Source: Sphingobacteriales bacterium TSM_CSS (GTDB lineage: Bacteria; Bacteroidota; Bacteroidia; Chitinophagales; UBA2359). From it: DNA of 52,804 nucleotides. The notes under the pieces were generated by a model, which did not search any database, was not told the origin of the DNA, and saw only the letters and a list, made by a program, of their open reading frames with translations. The stretch is taken from the NCBI GenBank assembly GCA_002212985.1, contig NBMY01000062.1, forward strand, positions 1 through 52,804, in the 5' to 3' direction. The translations under genes were made by a program, and so were the position numbers. Shown piece after piece: positions 17,404-26,856 of the stretch; position 1 is the stretch's first letter, and every line of letters begins with the position of its first letter.

Positions 17404-18870
17404 TTATGCCAGTTGAAATTCGGGCAGCCTTATAAGATAACCCAGCAGGGCGTTAATTTGGTCGGGCGCTTCGGGCCAATCTAAGTTCCACGAATAATCT
17501 TCAAAGTAGTTTTCGGGAATATCGGATTTAAATATCTGCGTGGCAGTATCGTACATATTGGGGTCCGACAAGCCATTTGGCAACAGGTAGTCTGCAATGG
17601 CGGCAGCCACTACTGCGGGGTCGTTTGAGTCGTTGGTAAGGTCTTTTGCCAGTTGCACCCAATTATCCTTGGTAATGGTATCAACACCTGTGGCAAGGTA
17701 ATCATTTACAATATCCCAACGACGGGTAAGGGTGTCTTCTGTTATCCATGCATGATGGCCGGGCCAACCTGCCACGTCAACCGGTTCAAAAAGCACTTGT
17801 CCCAACAATCCGCAGCCGTTGGCAATATAATCCAGAATGGTGGTAGTGTAGTTGATTTTAAGTTGGTGGAGCAACCCCACAAAATAATCGGCCGGGCTTT
17901 TAATGGCAGCGCCTACAAATGCATCATCAAAAAAATGGTCGCTTTTAAACAGTTGCTTAAATACGGGCACCAATTCAAAGTTGTTGCTTTGCAGGGTGGT
18001 TGCCAGCGCCGAAACGATGGTTTCATCGGGCACATTGTAAACAAAGTGTTTGTAAATTTTACGGCAAATATGATGCGCCACTTCACTGCCTCTTTGCTGA
18101 AACAGAATATCATGAACATCATCATAGTTCCAGTTTCCGGTTTGCCCGAAAATGGTTTTGCTCAGCGTATCAAAACGGGTGGGGTCAAAATAGGCATCGA
18201 GGCAGGTGCCGGGCGAGGCGCGCCAACCCGTTAGCGCCCTCGATGTTTCTATAATATCGGTTTGGGTATAACCATTTCCCTCGCCAAGGGTAAAGAGTTC
18301 ATACAACTCGCGCGAATAGTTTTCGTTGGGGTTGTTTTTGGTACTTAGTGCGCCATCTAAAAACAACAACATGGCCGGCGTTTTACCTATTTCATATACA
18401 AAATCTTTAAGGTTGCCCAGGGCATATTGCTGCAAGATTAAATGGTATTGATACAGGTATTTGGAGCATTGGTAAGTACTCCAACCGGTTACAAAGTGGT
18501 TGTGCCAAAACAATACCAGCTTATCTCTGAAACCGTTTACCTCCATATCGGTAAGCAGTTGCCGGCGCCATTCCCGAAGGTGGTCGCGCATTTCATCGTC
18601 GGCGTTATCGGTACTGCTGTAACCAACCAAGGGGTTAAGCGTATAAGTTGCCCAAACAGGCGTTGGGGATGTGGGCAGCACAGCCGCCTGATCAACTATT
18701 TGGTCAATCAATGCCGACGGGCTGAGCAGCAAAGCCGCAGTTACCTGCTCCGGGGTAGCCCCAAACCCCATGCGGCGGTACAGGTGTTCTACCCTGCGCT
18801 TGTTCCATGGTTTGGCAACCGAAGGCACATAGGCACCAATGCCGCCTGTTATGCAATTTGTTGTTAGCAT
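17404..18870 (-). CDS. DUF1800 domain protein
   Basis: A 488-residue protein covering one DUF1800 domain (about residues 20-475). Recognisable pieces are KRRVEHLYRRMGFGAT, WRRQLLTDMEVNGFRDKLVLFWHNHFVTG, ENYSRELYELFTLGEGNGYTQ, EVAHHICRKIYKHFV and DVAGWPGHHAWI. No clear signal peptide: the N-terminus (LTTNCITGGIGAYVPS) is only mildly hydrophobic, so export may be with its partner. It is the first gene of a two-gene unit with the DUF1501 gene. DUF1800 proteins have no settled function; the pairing suggests they act together on a surface or extracytoplasmic substrate. Confidence 0.9.
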   Translation of the reverse strand: MLTTNCITGGIGAYVPSVAKPWNKRRVEHLYRRMGFGATPEQVTAALLLSPSALIDQIVDQAAVLPTSPTPVWATYTLNPLVGYSSTDNADDEMRDHLREWRRQLLTDMEVNGFRDKLVLFWHNHFVTGWSTYQCSKYLYQYHLILQQYALGNLKDFVYEIGKTPAMLLFLDGALSTKNNPNENYSRELYELFTLGEGNGYTQTDIIETSRALTGWRASPGTCLDAYFDPTRFDTLSKTIFGQTGNWNYDDVHDILFQQRGSEVAHHICRKIYKHFVYNVPDETIVSALATTLQSNNFELVPVFKQLFKSDHFFDDAFVGAAIKSPADYFVGLLHQLKINYTTTILDYIANGCGLLGQVLFEPVDVAGWPGHHAWITEDTLTRRWDIVNDYLATGVDTITKDNWVQLAKDLTNDSNDPAVVAAAIADYLLPNGLSDPNMYDTATQIFKSDIPENYFEDYSWNLDWPEAPDQINALLGYLIRLPEFQLA

Positions 18871-19066
18871 AGCACAAAAAATGTTTTTAATAATTTACCT
18901 GAATGAGGACAAAAATGGTAATTTTAGCGCTCAATACTTGCACATGGCAGCAAGTTAGAATTTTTTTACGACCCAATTTTAACATTTCTTCTTTTTTTTT
19001 GAAAAATTTTCTCAAATTGCGCTGCCAATGGTTGCTTCTCTCAATCTTGCCTTAAAAAACTGTGTT

Positions 19067-21514
19067 ATGATACAACTTTACTTATCTGCACCGCGGCGCA
19101 TTTGTATCGCATTTGCAACCCTGCTGTCGCTGGTTTCCCATGCTGTTTTTGCCGATGTTACCCTGTACTCCCAGAACTTCAACACCTGTACCGGTCTTTT
19201 TGCGTCGGGCTGGACTACTTTTTCTATACCCGTCGGCGCAAGCTGGACATTGGGAACGCCTACCAACCCCGATGCCATGGGTTCTACCATGAATGGCTCT
19301 TGCTTTTTGTATTTCGATGACGATTTGATGGGCAGCAACGCCCTGCCAAACGGTGTGTGGCTTCGGTCGGCGGCGATAAATACGGCCGATTATGCCAAAA
19401 TTACCCTCGAATTTGACTTGCATTTTCGCGCACATGATGTATTGACTTCATCGCTGGAAGTGTATGCCTCCACCAGCACTACCGTATCGGGCAACCCCAT
19501 TGCCATTTACCGCGAAAGCGTTACTGGAAACCTGTACTCGCAAAATGCGCATCAGGTGCTGGATATTTCGGCCTACCGAGGCGCAACTACCTATATTTTC
19601 TTCCTGTACAAAGACGGCGGCGGCCAATCCTGGTGGGCCGGTATTGATAATTTTGTTATTAATGGCACTTCCAGCGTTACTTGTGCCAATGCCGAAACCA
19701 TAACTGCCGGCAGTGCCTGCACCATTGGCGCTAATTCCCCGAACACCTTTAACGGCGCACTACCCTCCTGCAATACCAATACCGATGGCGCTGTTTGGTA
19801 CAAATTTACCGCACCTTCTGCCGCCGTAACCATTAACACCCATGCCGCTTTCAACGATATTCTTACCGTTTTTGGCGGAACCTGCGCCGGGTTAACCGAA
19901 ATTGCCTGCCAAAGTAACGACCTATACGGCTTTGAAGGTGAAAGTAAATACCTTACAGGCTTATCAACCGGTAACACTTATTACCTGCGCTTGAGCGGCA
20001 TTACCAATACCTTTGGCGCAACACAAGGCAGCTTCTGCCTCGAAGTACTCAATGGCGGCAGCACTCCTGCCCCACCCGGCAACGACCTGTGCAGCAACGC
20101 CATACCCCTTGCACTGAACCAAACCTGCACAAATGCCAATGCCAATAGTTTTGCCGGCATGGAAAATCCGCTTCCGTCTTTAGACAATAAAGCCGACCAC
20201 TCTATTTGGTACACTTTTGCTGCGCCGGCAAGCGGTAATGTTAAAATTACCTCCAATGCCGATTTTTCTGATGTACTTACCCTGTTTTCGGGCAGTTGCG
20301 CCGGCACCCTTACCGAAGTTGCCGGTACAGATATGGGCAGAGAACTTCGGGCAAGCGGTTTAACCCCGTCTGCAACCTACTACTTACAGGTTAGCAGCAA
20401 TTTTAACTCTGTAATGGGCAGCGTGTGTGTGGCAGTGCAAAGCCTGCCGGCCATACCGGCAAACGATGCCTGCGCCAATGCCGTACTGCTTACCGTAGGC
20501 GCCGCCAACTGCACACCCGGCACCAACTTAATGGCTACCATGGACGGACCCAACCCCTCTTGCGAAATTTTTCCCGATGCTTCTATCTGGTACCGGTTTG
20601 TAGCTCCGGCATCGGGTAAAATACGCATTAATTCGGGTGCAGAATTTGTACATAATGTTGCCCTCTATTCGGGCAGTTGCGGCAGTTTAACCCCATTTAC
20701 CTGCCTCGATAACCCCAACCGCTGCGGCGCTCCCACCCTTATTACCGGACTTACGCCGGCCGCTACCTATTATATACAAATAACATCGGCAAAAAACCCC
20801 TTCGGGTATGTGTATGGTGATGTGTGTGTGCGCATTACCGATGGCAATATAACACCCGTAAAGACTAAGGTAAAAGCCATTCCCGAAGGCCTTTACAACC
20901 TCAATACCGGGCTGCTGAATACCACGCTGAACAGCTTAGGCGTAATACCCACAGAACAACCCTTTAACCAACCACCCTGGAACTACGCCGGCAGCGAATG
21001 TATAAACATACCGCCTGCCAATATGGCCGACTGGGTGCTGCTGGAACTGCGAAGTGCCGCCAACTCCAACACGGTAATTGACCGCAAAGCCGCCCTGTTG
21101 TTAACCGACGGCACTATTGCCGACAGCGGCGACGACGGCGTTACTTTCCTGAATGCTGCTTCAGGAAACTATTATATTGCAGTGCGCCACCGCAACCATA
21201 TTGCCGTTTTGAGCAGCGCTGCCGTAACCCTGCCCAACACCGCAACCTACAGTTTCAGTTCTGCCGCAGGGCAGGCGATGGGTGCAAACCAGCTTAAAAA
21301 CATGGGCAACGGCATTTACGCCCTGCGCGCCGGCGATTTTAATGCCGACGGTGTGGCTACCGTAGCTGATTTTAACCTGTTTATGGCAGAATCATCGGGA
21401 ATAAACGGTTATTTTAACGCCGATGCCAATGCTGACCGCATGGTTACCATTGCCGATTTTAACCTCTATCAGCCCAACGCAGGCGCTATTGGTATGCCGC
21501 AAATACGGTATTAA
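19067..21514 (+). CDS. Large secreted multidomain protein with dockerin-like IRY-ending C-terminal module
   Basis: An 815-residue protein. The ATG at 19067 (MIQLYLSAPRR...) gives a clean signal peptide ending SHAVFA; an in-frame ATG at 19028 would add 13 residues. Residues about 25-205 are a jelly-roll, choice-of-anchor-J-like domain (YSQNFNTC...GW, ending GIDNFVING). Three tandem domains of about 130 residues follow, each starting CANA/CSNA and containing WY(K/T/R)F.AP and TYY(L/I)(R/Q). The last 215 residues (from about 600) match the end of the metalloprotease at 42006-46487: PPWNY.GSE, DWVLLE, RHRNHIA and a pair of dockerin-like loops DFNADGVATVADFNLF / DANADRMVTIADFNLY, then GAIGMPQIRY. 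No enzyme active site is visible; binding or adhesion is likely. Confidence 0.82.
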   Translation: MIQLYLSAPRRICIAFATLLSLVSHAVFADVTLYSQNFNTCTGLFASGWTTFSIPVGASWTLGTPTNPDAMGSTMNGSCFLYFDDDLMGSNALPNGVWLRSAAINTADYAKITLEFDLHFRAHDVLTSSLEVYASTSTTVSGNPIAIYRESVTGNLYSQNAHQVLDISAYRGATTYIFFLYKDGGGQSWWAGIDNFVINGTSSVTCANAETITAGSACTIGANSPNTFNGALPSCNTNTDGAVWYKFTAPSAAVTINTHAAFNDILTVFGGTCAGLTEIACQSNDLYGFEGESKYLTGLSTGNTYYLRLSGITNTFGATQGSFCLEVLNGGSTPAPPGNDLCSNAIPLALNQTCTNANANSFAGMENPLPSLDNKADHSIWYTFAAPASGNVKITSNADFSDVLTLFSGSCAGTLTEVAGTDMGRELRASGLTPSATYYLQVSSNFNSVMGSVCVAVQSLPAIPANDACANAVLLTVGAANCTPGTNLMATMDGPNPSCEIFPDASIWYRFVAPASGKIRINSGAEFVHNVALYSGSCGSLTPFTCLDNPNRCGAPTLITGLTPAATYYIQITSAKNPFGYVYGDVCVRITDGNITPVKTKVKAIPEGLYNLNTGLLNTTLNSLGVIPTEQPFNQPPWNYAGSECINIPPANMADWVLLELRSAANSNTVIDRKAALLLTDGTIADSGDDGVTFLNAASGNYYIAVRHRNHIAVLSSAAVTLPNTATYSFSSAAGQAMGANQLKNMGNGIYALRAGDFNADGVATVADFNLFMAESSGINGYFNADANADRMVTIADFNLYQPNAGAIGMPQIRY

Positions 21515-21530
21515 TACGTTTCAACCTTTT

Positions 21531-21565
21531 AAAAAACGGGCTGTTTTAAGGCAGCCCGTTTTTTT
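21531..21565 (+). terminator. Intrinsic terminator after the secreted multidomain gene
   Basis: A-run plus CGGGCTG (21537-21543) pairs with CAGCCCG (21552-21558) and is followed by seven T. The stem is about 13 pairs including the A-T pairs. It lies 17 bases after the stop codon. Confidence 0.85.
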
Positions 21566-21675
21566 ATTGTTGCAGTTACAACGCACTTAATGCAGTTTTA
21601 TCAAAAAAAGAGCAGCCCTTTAAACCAATATGGATTGGTTTTGTCTATAACGGTAAGACAAAACACCATTTCATT

Positions 21676-22164
21676 ATGATGCACAAATTTTATGCTCTTT
21701 TAATTTGCCTGTTTGTATTTATTGCTGTACAACCTGCACAGGCGCAATCGCAAGCCAAAACGGTAAAAAAATTGCCCGAATTTTCGTTTTACGACCTTGA
21801 CGGAAAGGTTTTTACCTCCAAACAGTTGAAATACGACAAATATCTGATGGTGGTTTATTTTGACCCCGACTGCGAACACTGCAACGCACAAGCCGAACAA
21901 ATTAAAAACAATATTGCCAAGTTTAAAGGCGTAACCATGGTTTGGCTTTCTATTGGCGACCCGGGCATGATGAAGGATTTTAAAAATAAGTACTTTGCCA
22001 ACAGCAAACAGGTTATTTTCCTGCACGACCCCACCATGAACATTTTTAAGGCTTTCCCCGATGCCATTGAAACGCCCACCCTTTATATTTATAACAAAAA
22101 CAAAGTACAAATTGCCAAATTGGGCGAGTGCAAAGCAGCAGATATTTACAAGAATTTTAAATAG
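21676..22164 (+). CDS. Secreted thioredoxin-fold (TlpA/redoxin-like) protein
   Basis: A 162-residue periplasmic protein with a signal peptide (MMHKFYALLICLFVFIAVQP, then AQAQ). The thioredoxin-like fold starts at about residue 30 (KLPEFSFYDLDGKVFTSKQL) with the active site CEHC at 66-69 (YFDPDCEHCN), in place of the CGPC of thioredoxin or the CPHC of DsbA. The cis-Pro loop reads ETPTLYIYN. The C-terminus is short and the protein lacks a membrane anchor. The family reduces or isomerises disulfides or carries thiol-linked cargo in the periplasm; the specific partner is not visible. It stands alone between two terminator hairpins. Confidence 0.9.
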   Translation: MMHKFYALLICLFVFIAVQPAQAQSQAKTVKKLPEFSFYDLDGKVFTSKQLKYDKYLMVVYFDPDCEHCNAQAEQIKNNIAKFKGVTMVWLSIGDPGMMKDFKNKYFANSKQVIFLHDPTMNIFKAFPDAIETPTLYIYNKNKVQIAKLGECKAADIYKNFK

Positions 22165-22184
22165 CAGCTATTTTTCTGTATTGC

Positions 22185-22220
22185 AAAATCCCTTCGGAGG
22201 TTATGCTCCGAAGGGATTTT
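22185..22220. terminator. Bidirectional terminator hairpin
   Basis: A perfect 15-pair stem, AAAATCCCTTCGGAG (22185-22199) with CTCCGAAGGGATTTT (22206-22220), loop of six. It separates the thioredoxin-like gene from the convergent symporter gene. T-rich flanks are short (TTTT in each arm). Confidence 0.75.
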
Positions 22221-22277
22221 AGTTTGTATTCAGCATTGAAACGGAACCGATTGCAAACCAACGGCCATAACAACAGA

Positions 22278-24026
22278 TTACCTGAAAATTCGGGTATGTT
22301 GCAGGCTGTACCGCAACAGCAAAAAGCCGGCAAGCGCTGCAACCAGCCAAAATGCCCCTTGCCTGTACTCTAAAAACAAGAACTTACCTAATGCAAACAA
22401 AATGGCATAGGTCATGAGTACTGAGCTTAACCATGCACCCGTTAAGCCGGGCAGGTTTGATTTTGGCATATCGCTGCCTGCATATAATTTACCGGCAATG
22501 GGTTGCCACCATCCATCGGGCCGAACCGTTTCATAAAAGTGCCGCAATGTTTTTTCATCGGTGGGTGAGGTAATAAAAGTAACTATCAGCCAAACAACCG
22601 TGGTAAAAGCTACGGTAATAAAAAAACTATCGGGAAAAGTTAGCTGAAATACGTATTTGCTTGCAGCATAGGCAATAAAAGGCGCAATGGTGGCGGCAAT
22701 TTCGCTCCATGCATTAATGCGCCACCAATACCAGCGCAAAATTAGCACCAACCCCAACCCGGCGCCGCACTCAATAATAAAACTCCACATGTTTTTTATG
22801 CTGTCTATTTGAGTGCTTACAAACAAACCAAGCGCCATCAGCAGCAAAGTAACTATTCTGCCGGCAGCAACCAGTTGGTTGTCGGTGGCCTGCGGAGCCA
22901 TAAACCGGCGGTACAAATCGTTTACCACATAGCTTGCGCCCCAGTTAAGCTGCGTAGCTATGGTGCTCATGTAAGCAGCTAAAAAGGCCACTACCAACAT
23001 GCCTTTAAGTCCGGTGGGTAAAAAATCGCGCATAGCATAAATATAGCCCAATTTAACATCGGCTTCGGGTAAATTGGGGTACAGCACCATGGCGCAAAGC
23101 CCCACAATAATCCACGGCCAAGGTCTGATGCAGTAGTGCGCAATCTGAAAAAACAAGGTGGCATATACGGCATGGCGTTCATTTTTTGCGCTCATCATGC
23201 GCTGTGCCACGTAGCCGCCGCCGCCCGGTTCGGCGCCGGGATACCAGCTTGCCCACCATTGTATGCCGATATGGGCAAAAAATGCACCCGCACTTACTGC
23301 TAAAACCGATGCCCCTGCACTTTGCGCCCCCACCGCCGGAAAAAACCGGAAGGCTTCGGCTGGCAATTGCGCTTTGAGGCCGGCAATGCCGCCAATTTTT
23401 TCCGAACCGGCCACAAGAATAGCCAAAATGATGCAGCCAACCATGGCAATTATGAACTGAACGGCATCGGTTAAAGCCACGCCCAGCAACCCCGAAAGGG
23501 AAGAATAAACGGCCGTGAGCAACATTACCAAAGCCGTATAAAGCAAGGCATCGGATTTAGGTAGGTTAAAGAACACTTCAAAAATGGAAATTAAAGCTAC
23601 GTTTACCCACGCTATAATAATGGCATTCATAAAAATGCCGAGGTAAACCGCTTTAAAACCGCGCAAAAAAGCCGCAGGTTGGCCGCTGTACCGCAGTTCT
23701 ATAAGTTCAACTTCGGTTAATACGCCCGAACGCCGCCATAAGTTGGCAAAGAAAAACGTGGTAAGCATGCCGCCGGCAAGCATATTCCACCACAGCCAGT
23801 TGCCCGAAATACCGCTTTGCCCAACCAATTCGGTTACAGCCAAAGGAGTGTCGGCGGCAAAAGTGGTGGCTACCATAGAAACGCCCGCCAAGTACCAGGG
23901 CAGGTTTCGGCCGCCAAGAAAAAAATGCCCCAAACTTTTACCCGCACGTTTGGTTACTGCCAAACCTATGGCAAAACTAAGCAAAAGATAAGCAGCAATA
24001 ATAACCCAATCGAGTGTTGCTAACAT
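22278..24026 (-). CDS. Sodium:solute symporter (SSS/SLC5 family)
   Basis: A 582-residue inner-membrane transporter with about 14 hydrophobic segments, starting LDWVIIAAYLLLSFAIGLAV. The family signature appears in the first third: FFLGGRNLPWYLAGVSMVATTFAADTP and NLWRRSGVLTEVELIELRY, then GLLGVALTDAVQFIIAM. Sodium-coupled uptake is the family role, but the substrate (sugar, amino acid, organic acid) cannot be read. The ATG at 24026 (MLATLDWVII) is chosen because it starts directly at the first membrane helix; an ATG at 24134 would add 36 residues lacking family character. It is divergent from pfkA with 279 bases between and no visible operon partner. Confidence 0.9.
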   Translation of the reverse strand: MLATLDWVIIAAYLLLSFAIGLAVTKRAGKSLGHFFLGGRNLPWYLAGVSMVATTFAADTPLAVTELVGQSGISGNWLWWNMLAGGMLTTFFFANLWRRSGVLTEVELIELRYSGQPAAFLRGFKAVYLGIFMNAIIIAWVNVALISIFEVFFNLPKSDALLYTALVMLLTAVYSSLSGLLGVALTDAVQFIIAMVGCIILAILVAGSEKIGGIAGLKAQLPAEAFRFFPAVGAQSAGASVLAVSAGAFFAHIGIQWWASWYPGAEPGGGGYVAQRMMSAKNERHAVYATLFFQIAHYCIRPWPWIIVGLCAMVLYPNLPEADVKLGYIYAMRDFLPTGLKGMLVVAFLAAYMSTIATQLNWGASYVVNDLYRRFMAPQATDNQLVAAGRIVTLLLMALGLFVSTQIDSIKNMWSFIIECGAGLGLVLILRWYWWRINAWSEIAATIAPFIAYAASKYVFQLTFPDSFFITVAFTTVVWLIVTFITSPTDEKTLRHFYETVRPDGWWQPIAGKLYAGSDMPKSNLPGLTGAWLSSVLMTYAILFALGKFLFLEYRQGAFWLVAALAGFLLLRYSLQHTRIFR

Positions 24027-24305
24027 AATGTTGTTGGAGTTAAAAGCCTTAAAATGTTGAATAATGCCCAAAAATAGTAATAGTTTTATTGACAACTGCT
24101 TTATGCAGAAAATATGCTGCCTTGATAGCAACATATTGCTTAACCCGGAAACAGTACCTGAACTTCCGCTTCATATTAATTTATTGTAAAGCCGCATCAA
24201 GGTGAAACTAAAATTGCCGTTCGGCTGTTACATATTGTTCGGACATAAAAACGTACAATGTTTAACAATTATCACTAATACTGAACTTTTCAACCAACCT
24301 ATCTT

Positions 24306-25298
24306 ATGCATAACGGAACAAAAAAAATAGGACTGCTCACATCGGGCGGCGATGCGCCGGGTATGAACGCGTGCATCAGGGCAGTAGTAAGAACTGCCGA
24401 ATTCTATGGCCACATGGTATGCGGATTTTACCGCGGTTATGCCGGTTTAATTGAAAATGAAATGGACGCATTAACCTCGCGCTCTGTGAGCAATATTATA
24501 CAGCGCGGCGGAACCATTTTGCAAACTGCCCGAAGCAAAGAATTTATGACCGAAGAAGGCATGAAAAAGGCTTATGGCAATTTAAAAGCCGAAAGAATTG
24601 ATTCTTTGATTGTAATTGGCGGCGACGGCTCTTTTAAAGGAGCGCTGGAGTTTAACAAACGTTACCCGCAAATATCGGTCATTGGCATACCCGGCACTAT
24701 TGACAACGATTTGTACGGTACCGACTACACCATTGGTTACGCCACGGCTGTCAATACGGTAGTAGAAGCGCTTGACAAAATTCGGGATACCGCTTCTTCT
24801 CATAACCGGTTATTTTTTGTGGAGGTTATGGGGCGCGATGCAGGTTTCATTGCCCTTTCAACCGGTTTATCGGGTGGTGCCGAGGCTATTTTAATTCCGG
24901 AACACAAAATAGAAATTTCCGAACTGGTAGAAATGTTGGAAAATTCGTACCGGCGCAAAAAAAGGTCGAGTCTGGTAATTGTAGCCGAAGGCGATGAAAG
25001 AGGTGGCGCCATTGAAATTTCGAAATTGGTAAAAGCCCAATTGCCCGAAGATTTATTCGACATAAGGGTTACCATTTTGGGGCATATTCAACGCGGCGGC
25101 GCTCCCTGCTGCCAGGACAGGGTACTGGCCAGCCGGTTGGGTGTAGCGGCCGTTGAAGCGCTTATTAATGGCAAAAATGCCGTTATGGTGGGTATGAAGC
25201 AAAACGAAATTGATTATACCGACTTGGAAAAAGCCATTAAACATCATGTTGATGTTGACCCCGAAATGATTCGGATTGCCAAAATGCTCTCGCTTTAA
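24306..25298 (+). CDS. pfkA: ATP-dependent 6-phosphofructokinase
   Basis: Phosphorylates fructose 6-phosphate to the 1,6-bisphosphate in glycolysis; cytosolic tetramer. The 330-residue product starts with the ATP-binding GLLTSGGDAPGMNACIRA. GGDGS (about residues 105-109) has Gly where pyrophosphate-dependent enzymes have Asp, which argues for ATP. The catalytic loop GTIDNDL (about 130-136), substrate-binding MGRDAGF (about 175-181) and GHIQRGG are intact. Lengths of about 320-330 are normal for the bacterial allosteric type. A weak hairpin (AACCACAG 25305-25312 with CTGTGGTT 25330-25337) follows the stop; ffh then starts with its own promoter element. Confidence 0.96.
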   Translation: MHNGTKKIGLLTSGGDAPGMNACIRAVVRTAEFYGHMVCGFYRGYAGLIENEMDALTSRSVSNIIQRGGTILQTARSKEFMTEEGMKKAYGNLKAERIDSLIVIGGDGSFKGALEFNKRYPQISVIGIPGTIDNDLYGTDYTIGYATAVNTVVEALDKIRDTASSHNRLFFVEVMGRDAGFIALSTGLSGGAEAILIPEHKIEISELVEMLENSYRRKKRSSLVIVAEGDERGGAIEISKLVKAQLPEDLFDIRVTILGHIQRGGAPCCQDRVLASRLGVAAVEALINGKNAVMVGMKQNEIDYTDLEKAIKHHVDVDPEMIRIAKMLSL

Positions 25299-25354
25299 CC
25301 AATAAACCACAGATGTAAATTTCCGGCTGCTGTGGTTAACTCCCGAAAAAAAAC

Positions 25355-25363
25355 TAACTTTGC
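25355..25363 (+). promoter_or_regulatory. Bacteroidota-type promoter -7 element before ffh
   Basis: TAACTTTGC fits TAnnTTTGC. It lies 70 bases before the chosen ffh start. No clean TTG was seen at the ideal -33 distance. Confidence 0.5.
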
Positions 25364-25432
25364 AGCCGCAATAAAAGGCAGTTGCAACTTGCCGCTTTTA
25401 TACCAAAAACATTTTTAATACCATACCGCAAT

Positions 25433-26767
25433 ATGTTTGAAAATTTACAGGATAAATTAGAACGGGCGTTTAAAACCCTTAAAGGCGAAGGCACCATTAC
25501 CGAGCTGAACGTGGCTGCCACCATGAAAGAAATTCGCCGCGCGCTGGTAGATGCCGACGTAAACTATAAAATTGCCAAAGAATTTACCGATAAGGTAAAA
25601 ACCGAAGCAATGGGCAAAAACGTGCTTACGTCTGTTTCGCCCGGGCAGTTGCTGGTAAAAATTATGCAGGACGAACTTACCCAACTCATGGGCGGCTCCG
25701 TTACCGATGTTAAATTGGAAGGCAAGCCGGCCGTTATCCTTATATCGGGCTTACAAGGTTCGGGTAAAACCACTTTTTCGGCAAAATTGGCCAACTATAT
25801 GCGCACCAAACGCAACAAACGACCCCTGTTGGTTGCCGGAGACGTGTACAGACCTGCTGCTATTGAACAGTTGAAAGTGCTTGGCGCACAAATTGACATA
25901 CCTGTTTTTACCGATGAAGGCAGCAAAGACCCCGTTGGCATTGCCATGAAAGGCATTCAGTATGCCAAAGAAAATAACCGCGATTTGGTTATTATTGACA
26001 CCGCCGGCCGCCTTGCCATTGACGAGCAAATGATGAACGAAATTAGCGCGGTTAAGCAAAACACAAAACCCGATGAAACCCTTTTTGTGGTGGACTCTAT
26101 GACCGGGCAAGATGCCGTTAATACCGCCCAGACTTTTAATGAACGCCTCGATTTTAACGGCGTGGTACTTACCAAATTAGACGGCGATACCCGCGGCGGA
26201 GCGGCCTTGTCTATTAAATACACCGTAAACAAACCCATTAAGTTTGTGAGTTTTGGTGAAAAAATGGACACCATAGACCTGTTTTACCCCGACCGTATGG
26301 CACAGCGTATTTTGGGCATGGGCGATATTGTATCGTTTGTGGAAAAGGCTCAGGAGCAGTTTGATGCCAAACAGGCCGAAGCCCTGCAAAAGAAAATACG
26401 CAAAAACCAGTTCGATTTTAACGACTTCCTCTCACAACTGCACCAAATTCGCAAAATGGGCAGCGTTAAAGACCTTCTGGCCATGATACCCGGCATGGGT
26501 AAAGCCCTTAAAGATGTAGATATTGACGAAGCGCAGTTTAAACGCCTCGAAGCCATTATCCTTTCCATGACACCCGCAGAGCGCAGCAACCCCGATTTGC
26601 TGGACTCCGGCCGCCGCCGCCGAATTGCAGCCGGCAGCGGCAACGATGTTTCCGATGTAAACAGCTTTATTAAACAGTTTGAGGATATGCGCAAAATGCT
26701 CAAAACCATGTCGAAACTGTCAGTAAGCGGCCGCGGAATGGGTAATTTACCGCTTCCCAAAAAGTAA
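25433..26767 (+). CDS. ffh: Signal recognition particle protein Ffh
   Basis: The GTPase of the signal recognition particle binds signal sequences of nascent membrane proteins and 4.5S RNA, and docks to FtsY. The 444-residue product has the N domain (1-90, MFENLQDKLERAFKTLKGEG), the G domain with P-loop GLQGSGKTT (about 106-114), DTAGR (about 188), TKLDGD and the closing loop, and a C-terminal M domain (about 320-444) rich in Met (MIPGMG, MRKMLKTMSK). I chose the ATG at 25433 because MFENLQ is the standard Ffh start; an ATG at 25382 would add 17 unrelated residues. Confidence 0.97.
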   Translation: MFENLQDKLERAFKTLKGEGTITELNVAATMKEIRRALVDADVNYKIAKEFTDKVKTEAMGKNVLTSVSPGQLLVKIMQDELTQLMGGSVTDVKLEGKPAVILISGLQGSGKTTFSAKLANYMRTKRNKRPLLVAGDVYRPAAIEQLKVLGAQIDIPVFTDEGSKDPVGIAMKGIQYAKENNRDLVIIDTAGRLAIDEQMMNEISAVKQNTKPDETLFVVDSMTGQDAVNTAQTFNERLDFNGVVLTKLDGDTRGGAALSIKYTVNKPIKFVSFGEKMDTIDLFYPDRMAQRILGMGDIVSFVEKAQEQFDAKQAEALQKKIRKNQFDFNDFLSQLHQIRKMGSVKDLLAMIPGMGKALKDVDIDEAQFKRLEAIILSMTPAERSNPDLLDSGRRRRIAAGSGNDVSDVNSFIKQFEDMRKMLKTMSKLSVSGRGMGNLPLPKK

Positions 26768-26783
26768 AACGCCCCCAAAACAC

Positions 26784-26823
26784 CACAAACCCCCGAAAAA
26801 ATTGGTTCTTTCTGGGGTTTGTG
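26784..26823. terminator. Hairpin after ffh
   Basis: CACAAACCCC (26784-26793) pairs with GGGGTTTGTG (26814-26823), ten perfect pairs. There is no U-tract after it on the plus strand, so termination by this hairpin alone is uncertain. Its last bases overlap the CRP-like palindrome. Confidence 0.45.
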
Positions 26824-26836
26824 ATTCAAATCACAA
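26819..26836. promoter_or_regulatory. CRP/FNR-family operator-like palindrome
   Basis: TTGTGATTCAAATCACAA is an 18-base palindrome with TGTGA-N6-TCACA, exactly the CRP half-site pattern. Its centre lies about 40 bases before the start expected from the -7 element at 26857-26865, the position of a class II activator site. No CRP-family gene lies in this window. Confidence 0.55.
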
Positions 26837-26856
26837 TTTGTACGGGTGAAAAGTGG

